Positions 1 through 5,915 of a stretch of 10,507 bases of DNA are shown here, one piece after another. A program made the translations under genes and the position numbers. This stretch comes from Acidobacteriaceae bacterium. Its GTDB lineage: Bacteria; Acidobacteriota; Terriglobia; Bryobacterales; Bryobacteraceae. Each line of letters opens with the position of its first letter. Positions within the stretch are counted from its first letter, which is position 1. The stretch covers positions 1 through 10,507 of the forward strand of contig JAFAQG010000135.1 in the NCBI GenBank assembly GCA_019246575.1, read 5' to 3'. The notes beneath the pieces were generated by a model that was not told the DNA's origin, searched no databases, and was given only the letters and a program-made list of their open reading frames with translations.

Positions 1-2543
1 CAATCATCAAGAACAAGACCTTTTTCTTTGCCGATTACTACGGGTGGAGGGAATTCAAAGGCCAAACCTTCATCAATACAGTTCCGACAGCGCTGGAGGG
101 TACGGGTAACTTCAGCGAACTGTTGCCCAGCACTCACATTTACGATCCATACACGACCGTTCAGAACGGCAGCGTCATCTCACGGACTCCATATGCAAAC
201 AACACGATTCCAGCGGGGGAACTGAATCAGGTCGGCCTGAATGTCGCGAGTCTTTATCCGCTTCCAAATATCCCGGGCGCCGGTTTGCAGAACAACCGTA
301 GCGATTTCTTAAGCAGGAGTCTTGATGATAACGGCGGCAACATCCGCATCGATCACCGGTTCAGCGAAAAGGATTCCATGTTCGGGCGCTACAGTCTCGA
401 GCAGTTCAACTTGTTCGACACAAAAGGTCAGGGGGGCTGCTGCATTCCCACCCCAGCGAGCGTCGCAAGCAAGTTCAACTTAGGGCCCTTCATTGCCGGC
501 GGGCAAAACACGAAGTTAGTTGCTTCCGGGTTCGCGTTCAACGAAACGCATGTATTTACGCCGACGCTGGTGAACGAGTTTATTGCCGGCGTGGCTCGCA
601 CGAACCCTCTTACACGGCAGTCCGACTACGGCCACAACGCGGCGACGTCACTGGGGATCATGGGTATCAACCTTAGCCCGAATACTTCCGGGATCCCGAC
701 GATAAACATCAGCAATGTTCCCGGTTTGAGCGACTATACGTCGCTTAATGGCGGGCCGGCATTTTTGCCTGCTAATCCGCGTCAGACATCTTATCAGCTC
801 CAGGACAATGTGTCTTGGATCCGAGGCGGACATTCGCTCAAATTCGGGTACCGCATTATTCGCGACGATGTATCGCCGTTCACGAATACAAATACCCGAT
901 CACAGCTTTATTTCCGACCGAACCTGACTAATAACCCGATCACGGGGACCGAAGGCAACGGCCTTGCGACACTGCTCTTAGGTTTTTTGGCGAATGGCAC
1001 GAGCTCCGGCGGCACACGCGGATTTCTGCAGAGCCCGTACTATCTGCGAGTATGGGAACACTCCGTTTTCGTCGAAGACGATTGGAAACTAAGCCCGCGT
1101 CTGACGTTGAATCTCGGCGTCCGTTGGGATCTGTTTACACCCTACAAAGAGAAGAACAACCGGCTCACAAACTTCGACCTTGCAAACCTCAGTCTGGTCT
1201 ATGCCGGTGTAAACGCCTCGAAAACGGCAGACGTACAGACTCGCTACAACGACGTCGGGCCGCACGTTGGCTTTGCATGGGACGTAACGGGCGACACGAG
1301 GACCGTGCTTCGGGGCGGCTTCGAGATGTCCTACTTCCCGGAACAGACATCGGCTTCGAATTTTTTGGGACAGCAGGTGCCGTGGGCGATTTCGCAGAAC
1401 ACGCCGGCGCCATCGACGCAATATCCGCTTGGGGCGGCGATGGCATCCCAGCCCACCATCAATCAGCCGTTCGGAACTCCCCTCCCCATACAGCCGATGA
1501 CGACGACAGATCTTGTAAATGCTCCGGGAAACCCGAGCGTTATTGGTCAAAGCTTCGCGAACCAGACACCTTACTATGAAACGTGGAACTTCAATATCGA
1601 ACGCCAGTTGGGCAGCAGCATGCTTCTGGAACTCGCGTACGCCGGGAGCCGCGGCAATCACCTGATGTTCTGCTATAACCCACAGGAGGTTGAGCCGGGG
1701 CCCTCTAGTATTTCATCCAACCTCCGCGTCACGATTCCTCAGATTCCCACGTTTCGAAATATATTGGAATGCGATCCGCGCAACAACTCGAACTATCATG
1801 GTTTTCAGGCAAAGCTGACGAAGCGACTAAGTAGCGGGTTACAGTTTCTTTTGAGTTACACATGGTCGAAGTCGCTGGATTACGGAGGTTCGGCAGCAAG
1901 TGGATCGGGTTATACCAGCGGACCGCAGACCATTACGAACCTGAAGACGAATTACGGGCCGTCGGGCTTTGACTTGCCCCAGCGATTTGTGGGCAGTTGG
2001 ACGTGGGATCTGCCCTTCGGACGAAGCAGACGCTATGTTAAGAGCGGCATCCTTTCTTACGTAATTGGCGATTGGCAGCTCGGTGGGATCGCAACATTGC
2101 AGAGTGGATTGCCGTTTTCAGTTACAGGAAGCTGTCCGAATAACGCAACCAACTGCTGGCCGGACGTTATCGGATCGGCCGACTTAGCGAACCGTACTTA
2201 CTCGCATTGGTACAATCCGGCTGCGTTTGCCGAGCCTTGCGCCGTTGCCCTGATCGGCAGCATCTGCTCACAACCGGCTTTCCGCTACGGGAACGCCGGC
2301 AGAGGCATTCTCCGCATGCCAGGTACGTATAATTTGGATCTTTACACGCAGCGGATATTTGCTATCAAGGAGCGTGTCAACCTGCAGCTGCGGTTGGAGG
2401 CATTCAACGCCCTGAACCACCCGATAATGAGCGTGCCGAATCAGTCAATTAATCCGGCGAATCCGGCCGCCAGTTCGACTGCTATCACCGGCACGAACGG
2501 CGATAACCGGGACCTCGAAGTTGCGATCAAGATCGTGTTCTAG
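1..2543 (+). CDS. TonB-dependent receptor, Oar-like outer-membrane beta-barrel (5'-truncated)
   Basis: The frame is open from base 3 to the TAG at 2541-2543, giving about 846 visible residues. The N-terminus, where this family carries a signal peptide, a carboxypeptidase-regulatory-like domain and the plug, lies left of the window. The first visible residues, KNKTFFFADYYGWR, are the usual entry into the barrel in large Oar/acidobacterial receptors. Later landmarks are RIDHRFSEKDSMFGRY (about 336-383), the strand-turn FVEDDWKLSPRLTLNLG (about 1069-1119), YYETWNFNIERQL (about 1572-1610), LSYTWSKSLD (about 1852-1881), LPQRFVGSWTWDLPFGRS and EAFNALNHP (about 2398-2421). The protein ends in Phe, the outer-membrane barrel assembly signature. 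The role is probably TonB-energised uptake of large organic ligands or an adhesive surface protein; the ligand cannot be read from sequence. The TTG at 123 is internal, not a start. The gene converges on the enolase-superfamily gene across a 127-bp spacer. Confidence 0.93.
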   Translation, partial: IIKNKTFFFADYYGWREFKGQTFINTVPTALEGTGNFSELLPSTHIYDPYTTVQNGSVISRTPYANNTIPAGELNQVGLNVASLYPLPNIPGAGLQNNRSDFLSRSLDDNGGNIRIDHRFSEKDSMFGRYSLEQFNLFDTKGQGGCCIPTPASVASKFNLGPFIAGGQNTKLVASGFAFNETHVFTPTLVNEFIAGVARTNPLTRQSDYGHNAATSLGIMGINLSPNTSGIPTINISNVPGLSDYTSLNGGPAFLPANPRQTSYQLQDNVSWIRGGHSLKFGYRIIRDDVSPFTNTNTRSQLYFRPNLTNNPITGTEGNGLATLLLGFLANGTSSGGTRGFLQSPYYLRVWEHSVFVEDDWKLSPRLTLNLGVRWDLFTPYKEKNNRLTNFDLANLSLVYAGVNASKTADVQTRYNDVGPHVGFAWDVTGDTRTVLRGGFEMSYFPEQTSASNFLGQQVPWAISQNTPAPSTQYPLGAAMASQPTINQPFGTPLPIQPMTTTDLVNAPGNPSVIGQSFANQTPYYETWNFNIERQLGSSMLLELAYAGSRGNHLMFCYNPQEVEPGPSSISSNLRVTIPQIPTFRNILECDPRNNSNYHGFQAKLTKRLSSGLQFLLSYTWSKSLDYGGSAASGSGYTSGPQTITNLKTNYGPSGFDLPQRFVGSWTWDLPFGRSRRYVKSGILSYVIGDWQLGGIATLQSGLPFSVTGSCPNNATNCWPDVIGSADLANRTYSHWYNPAAFAEPCAVALIGSICSQPAFRYGNAGRGILRMPGTYNLDLYTQRIFAIKERVNLQLRLEAFNALNHPIMSVPNQSINPANPAASSTAITGTNGDNRDLEVAIKIVF

Positions 2544-2556
2544 GCGCGGATTGTTT

Positions 2557-2652
2557 GTTGGTCACCGCTCCCTCTGGTCGCGGCTCGGTAAAGCTACGCA
2601 AGGTTGGGTCACCGCTCCCTGTGGTCTGGTCGCGGCTCGGTGAAATTACGCA
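2557..2652. repeat. Two tandem copies of a REP-like GC-rich unit
   Basis: Copy 1 (2557-2600) and copy 2 (2603-2652) both run from GTTGG(G)TCACCGCTCCCT to a shared end resembling GCTCGGTNAANNTACGCA, with a 47-bp period. Copy 2 is longer mainly because TGGTC is duplicated in tandem (2622-2631). Each copy is itself a degenerate double: the 14-mers at 2560-2573 and 2576-2589 (copy 1), and at 2607-2620 and 2628-2641 (copy 2), agree as GGTCnCnGCTCnnT. The outer ACCG...CGGT is a weak dyad that could fold into an imperfect hairpin. The block fills most of the spacer between two convergent genes, where REP-type elements usually sit. A bidirectional terminator or attenuator role is possible, but there is no U-tract. 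Confidence 0.75.
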
Positions 2653-2670
2653 GTAAGAGAAACGGCGAAC

Positions 2671-4038
2671 TTACGACCACAACCGGTCGTTTACATGTAA
2701 GCCTTCGTTGTTCCATTGCGGCGTGGGATCGAAGTAACCTGTGCCGGGAGCAAGATGCGCCTTCACAGCCTCTTCGTTCAGAGTCACTCCCAACCCGGGC
2801 TTATCGGGCACAGTGATGAATCCGCGATTCACGATGGGCTTATCGACACCTTCGACCAGCGAGTCCCACCAGGGCACGTCCACGGAATGATTTTCCATCG
2901 CCAGGAAATTATTCATCGCAGCGATGGCGTGTACGCCCGCCATGCAGGCCACAGGCGTGCCCGCGAAGTGAACGGCGCAACCGATGCCTGCCTGTTCGGC
3001 GAGATCGCTGACCCGTTTGGTGCCGAGCACGCCGCCCGCTGAGCCAGGATCGGGATGAAAGATGTCTACGGCGTGAATGTCGGCGAGTCTTTTGAAGCCC
3101 TCGATGTTGTAGATGTCTTCTCCCGTTGCGAGTGGAATGTCCACTTCGCTTGAGATCTGTTTGAGCAAGTCTGGCCAGAACCAGGGCACCATATCTTCGA
3201 GCCACGCGAGATTGTATTCAGTCAGCCGCTTGCCGAGGCGGATGCAGGAGTTCACTCCGAGGTGACCGAAGTGGTCGGCGGAAAGAGGGACGTCCATCCC
3301 AACCTGTTGGCGCACAACAGCGACGTACTCGGCCATAAGATCGCAGCCTTTCGCAGTAATCTCATTGCCCGTGAACGGATGCAATACAGGATCGCCTTGC
3401 GAAAGCCGGCCGGATCGCAAGGGCCGGCTTACCGCGCCCGGCACATCCTGGATCATTTCGACCCCGAGCTCCATCTTTAGCCAGGTGAATCCCTGATCCA
3501 TCCGCGCCTTCAGGCGTTGACCGTAAATTTTCGGATCTGCCGATTCGGTAGTGTCACAGTAAATTCGTACTTTGTCGCGGTACTTGCCCCCGATCATCTG
3601 ATAAACAGGGACGTTGTACGCCTTCCCGGCGAGATCCCACAGGGCCATCTCGACACCGCATACACCGCCGGCTTGGCGCGAATCTCCGCCAAACTGCCTG
3701 ATTTTGCGAAATACTTTTTCGACACTGCACGGGTTTTCTCCCAGCAAGCGGCCCTTCAGCATCAACGCGTACGTCGGGCTCGAGCCGTCGCGCACTTCTC
3801 CCAACCCGTGGATGCCCTGATTCGTGTCGATCCGAATAATCGGGCAAGTCATCGGTGCGTGTACCACAGTGGCTACGCGCAGATCGGTGATCTTGAGGTC
3901 CGATGGTTTCGAGTTCGTGTTTGTGTTCTGCGGAAGAGCTTCCAGCACTTCGTCGGTCCACAATGTTCCGATGGAGAATAATCCCGCGGCCTTTAGGAAC
4001 TTCCGGCGCGCGAGCGTTTTACGTAAATTGCGATTCAT
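2671..4038 (-). CDS. Tat-exported enolase-superfamily enzyme (mandelate racemase/muconate lactonizing-like), probable sugar-acid dehydratase
   Basis: I place the start at the ATG at 4038 (455 aa). It is preceded by GGAAGG with a 7-nt spacer, and that Shine-Dalgarno overlaps the alternative in-frame ATG at 4053. Residues below use numbering from 4053. Near the N-terminus ARRKFLKAAG is a twin-arginine motif followed by a hydrophobic stretch. The barrel carries K193-M-E195, metal ligands D260, E286 and E312, then D335 and H362. The D-E-E spacing (26, 26) and the E-D-H spacing (23, 27) equal those of mandelate racemase D195/E221/E247/D270/H297 as I recall them. The second Lys of the KxK motif is Glu here, so chemistry probably relies on the Asp-His dyad, as in aldonate dehydratases. 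About 36 extra residues (197-232) separate the K motif from the first metal ligand. The gene lies 49 nt downstream of the RraA-fold gene on the same strand, probably in one operon. The substrate is unknown; export is unusual for this superfamily. Confidence 0.9.
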   Translation of the reverse strand: MNRNLRKTLARRKFLKAAGLFSIGTLWTDEVLEALPQNTNTNSKPSDLKITDLRVATVVHAPMTCPIIRIDTNQGIHGLGEVRDGSSPTYALMLKGRLLGENPCSVEKVFRKIRQFGGDSRQAGGVCGVEMALWDLAGKAYNVPVYQMIGGKYRDKVRIYCDTTESADPKIYGQRLKARMDQGFTWLKMELGVEMIQDVPGAVSRPLRSGRLSQGDPVLHPFTGNEITAKGCDLMAEYVAVVRQQVGMDVPLSADHFGHLGVNSCIRLGKRLTEYNLAWLEDMVPWFWPDLLKQISSEVDIPLATGEDIYNIEGFKRLADIHAVDIFHPDPGSAGGVLGTKRVSDLAEQAGIGCAVHFAGTPVACMAGVHAIAAMNNFLAMENHSVDVPWWDSLVEGVDKPIVNRGFITVPDKPGLGVTLNEEAVKAHLAPGTGYFDPTPQWNNEGLHVNDRLWS

Positions 4039-4087
4039 GGCGGAACCTTCCATGCGTCAGAATTATCACAGTCGCGCTGAAAACCTG

Positions 4088-4960
4088 TCAGCGTTTCAGG
4101 TGCTGTTTTTTGTATTCCTGGTACTGTTTCATCAGTTCCGGATCTCGCGGCGAAGGATAAATATCGCTGGATTTGTATTTTCCCGTTTTCAGCATCATTT
4201 GTGTCCACTCGTCGTGAACGTGAAGCTCTTCTGCATTTTCGACGATCTCTTTGACGAATTGCGGAGGAATGAAGTACACGCCTTCGCTATCTCCGAAGAC
4301 GACATCGCCCGGCATGACGGTCGTACCCTCGATGCGTATAGGAACGTTGACACCTGTTAACATACAGTTCGCAATCGGGGTCGGATGTGCTCCGCGGATG
4401 TAAACAGGCATATCCATCTGGGAAATGCTGTCGAGATCACGAACTGCGCCGTCGATGACCATGCCCGTGTGCGTAAATGTTTGGATGGCGGTTGCCAGAT
4501 TGTCGCCGACATAGGTTCCACCTTCCTGCTTTCCGTATAGGTCTACGACGATAGTGTCGCCGTTCTGTAACGAGTCGATCACGCGCTGGTTCGCATTCCG
4601 ACGCGGGCCGTTTCCGTTGGCTTTCGCCTCCGCAACAGATTGCACATCTTCGCGCAGCGGCATAAACTGTGCTGTTATAGCGCGTCCGACCAGGTGCTTA
4701 TCAGGATGCAAGACGCGCCAGTTTCCGGCGAACTGGTTGTCGTAATGGTATTTGTGCAGGATGACCCAGACCTCTTCCGCGCTGACCTCCTCGAGCTTCT
4801 TCAGTAAGTCGTCGGGAACCTTCGGACGGCCATCTTCAAATCGCTCGAACGGGCTGTTTTTCGTGTAATCGAGCATCTGTTCGCGCGTGAACTGGAAGAT
4901 CTGCGCGTTCGCGACGGCGGACATGAGAACAAAAGCACAAATGTAAGTGACCTGCTTCAT
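4088..4960 (-). CDS. Exported RraA-fold protein (HMG/CHA aldolase-like)
   Basis: This is a 290-aa protein starting at the ATG at 4960, where a classic Sec signal begins: MKQVTYICAFVLMSAVANAQ with a likely cut after ANA or AQ. The frame stays open to 5317, but that extension is antisense to the cytochrome gene and lacks family similarity. The RraA/demethylmenaquinone methyltransferase-like fold shows as HLVGRAITAQFMP (about 89-101), VGDNLATA (151-158), VIDGAVRD (168-175), DMPVYIRG (183-190) and GDVVFGDSEGVYFIP (218-232). D153 lies exactly 20 residues before R174-D175. This D-x20-R-D pattern is associated with class II pyruvate aldolases and oxaloacetate decarboxylases, not with RNase E regulation. 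Family names mentioning menaquinone methylation or ribonuclease inhibition should not be transferred. It is the first gene of a probable two-gene operon and may cleave a 2-keto-3-deoxy acid made by the enolase-like partner. The C-terminal tail (about 250-290) is charged and family-specific. No strong Shine-Dalgarno precedes the start. Confidence 0.88.
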   Translation of the reverse strand: MKQVTYICAFVLMSAVANAQIFQFTREQMLDYTKNSPFERFEDGRPKVPDDLLKKLEEVSAEEVWVILHKYHYDNQFAGNWRVLHPDKHLVGRAITAQFMPLREDVQSVAEAKANGNGPRRNANQRVIDSLQNGDTIVVDLYGKQEGGTYVGDNLATAIQTFTHTGMVIDGAVRDLDSISQMDMPVYIRGAHPTPIANCMLTGVNVPIRIEGTTVMPGDVVFGDSEGVYFIPPQFVKEIVENAEELHVHDEWTQMMLKTGKYKSSDIYPSPRDPELMKQYQEYKKQHLKR

Positions 4961-5045
4961 AGTCCCATGCAGGATATCAAGAAGAAGCCTTGCTCGCCGG
5001 AGCCAGTCACGCGTCCCCGACAACGCGGGCGAGTAAAATGACCCC
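4961..5045. promoter_or_regulatory. 85-bp divergent intergenic region with opposing promoters
   Basis: This spacer lies between the starts of the RraA-fold gene (leftward) and the cytochrome gene (rightward), so both operons must begin in or near it. Rightward, TAAAAT at 5034-5039 matches the -10 consensus in 5 of 6 positions. Leftward, TATCCT (minus strand, about 4971-4976) is a weaker -10 candidate. No convincing -35 box accompanies either. CTCGCC (4993-4998) and GGCGAG (5028-5033) form a widely spaced 6-bp inverted repeat that could be an operator half-site pair; this is a weak call. Sharing so short a control region suggests the two operons are co-regulated. Confidence 0.5.
5034..5039 (+). 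promoter_or_regulatory. Candidate -10 box for a leaderless cytochrome/PQQ-dehydrogenase transcript
   Basis: TAAAAT ends 6 nt before the ATG at 5046, which puts the expected transcription start at or within a base of that ATG. No Shine-Dalgarno lies at normal distance; the nearest purine run is GAG about 12 nt upstream, just before the -10. This arrangement fits the TAnnnT signature of leaderless genes. It is inferred from sequence alone. Confidence 0.4.
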
Positions 5046-5915
5046 ATGTGCGGATCGCTGCTCAGATCCGTTTTTACGTGGGCCTTGCTCATCTCAACTG
5101 TGACTCTGCAGCTTGCTGCCCAGACTGCGCCGGAGCCCGGGCAACGGAAACCGAAAACAGCGCGCACCGAGCGCGGGAGAGAATTTCTCGGCCTCGGGCC
5201 GCCTGCGGACCAGACCGCGGCGGCACAAGGTGAGAGATTATTTGCCCAGAACTGCTCGTTCTGCCATGGCGCAAACGCGACGGGCGGCGAAGGCCCCGAT
5301 CTCGTTCGATCGAGCATCGTTCTTCATGACGAGAAGGGAGAGTTGATCGGCGACGTAGTTCTGAAAGGACGCCGCGATCGGGGGATGCCAAGCTTTTCCA
5401 CCATGACCCCCGAACAGATCTACCAAATTGCGGAGTTCCTGCACGCGCGCGTCGAAGCGGCGGCAAACCGCTTCGGCTACAAGATCCTCAATGTCGTAAC
5501 GGGAAACGCCAAAGCGGGGCAGGAGTTTTTCAATGGCCCCGGGCAGTGCGGGAAGTGTCATTCCGTTACGGGCGACTTGGCGCACATCGGCAGTAAGTAC
5601 GCGCCGGCGGACCTTCAGGCACAACTTCTTTATCCGACCGCATCATCGACATCGAACCCAACTGAGACCAAAGCTCCCGCTCAGCCGACCGTTAGTGTAA
5701 CGCTTGCTTCAGGTGAAAGTATATCCGGTAAGCTGAAGCGCATGGACGATTTCGATGTCTCACTCTGGGATGCCTCTGGCGGATATCATTCCTGGCCGCG
5801 CGATAGCGTTAAGGTCGATATAAACGATCCACTCGAGCAACATCGAGAGTTACTCGCGAGATACACGGATCCGTACATGCACAATGTTCTGGCATATCTG
5901 GTGACTCTGAAGTGA
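5046..5915 (+). CDS. Di-haem c-type cytochrome, partner of the PQQ dehydrogenase
   Basis: This 289-aa protein begins with a Sec signal (LLRSVFTWALLISTVTLQLAAQ, cut near residue 26), so it acts in the periplasm or facing it. Domain 1 is a standard class I cytochrome c: C70-S-F-C73-H74, with axial Met in GMPSF (M114) and an ending helix EQIYQIAEFLHARV. The second haem site is C168-G-K-C171-H172. It is followed by a Ser/Thr/Pro-rich linker (about 198-214), a beta-rich insert with VTLASGESISGKL and DFDVSLWDASG (about 216-258), and then a terminal helix with M278 (DPYMHNVLAYLVTL), the likely second axial ligand. That Met is about 105 residues past the haem His, so the second domain is split by an insert. 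The gene overlaps the PQQ dehydrogenase by 4 nt. It probably accepts electrons from PQQH2 and passes them to a terminal oxidase. It may start as a leaderless message. Confidence 0.9.
   Translation: MCGSLLRSVFTWALLISTVTLQLAAQTAPEPGQRKPKTARTERGREFLGLGPPADQTAAAQGERLFAQNCSFCHGANATGGEGPDLVRSSIVLHDEKGELIGDVVLKGRRDRGMPSFSTMTPEQIYQIAEFLHARVEAAANRFGYKILNVVTGNAKAGQEFFNGPGQCGKCHSVTGDLAHIGSKYAPADLQAQLLYPTASSTSNPTETKAPAQPTVSVTLASGESISGKLKRMDDFDVSLWDASGGYHSWPRDSVKVDINDPLEQHRELLARYTDPYMHNVLAYLVTLK

Noticed and set aside
123..125. TTG as the start of the TonB-dependent receptor
   Set aside because: The frame continues upstream to the window edge with clear receptor sequence (KNKTFFFADYYGWR), so the TTG codes for an internal Leu.
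1089..1661. 190-codon open frame on the minus strand
   Set aside because: It lies wholly inside the receptor gene, has Arg/Cys-rich low-complexity composition and no motif; it is a shadow of the GC-rich coding strand.
2653..2700. Possible intrinsic terminator between the convergent receptor and enolase-like genes
   Set aside because: CGACCACAACCGGTCG can pair weakly, but it lies in the enolase-like coding end and has no T-tract on either strand.
3517..3981. 154-codon open frame on the plus strand
   Set aside because: It is antisense within the enolase-superfamily gene, where catalytic residues are intact on the minus strand.
4088..4960. Annotation as RNase E inhibitor RraA or demethylmenaquinone methyltransferase
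   Set aside because: The protein has a Sec signal and the D-x20-R-D aldolase-type motif; those names reflect the fold family only.
4961..5317. Upstream extension of the RraA-fold frame by 119 codons on the minus strand
   Set aside because: It is antisense to the cytochrome gene's signal and first haem region, shows no family similarity, and a clean Sec signal begins at the ATG at 4960.
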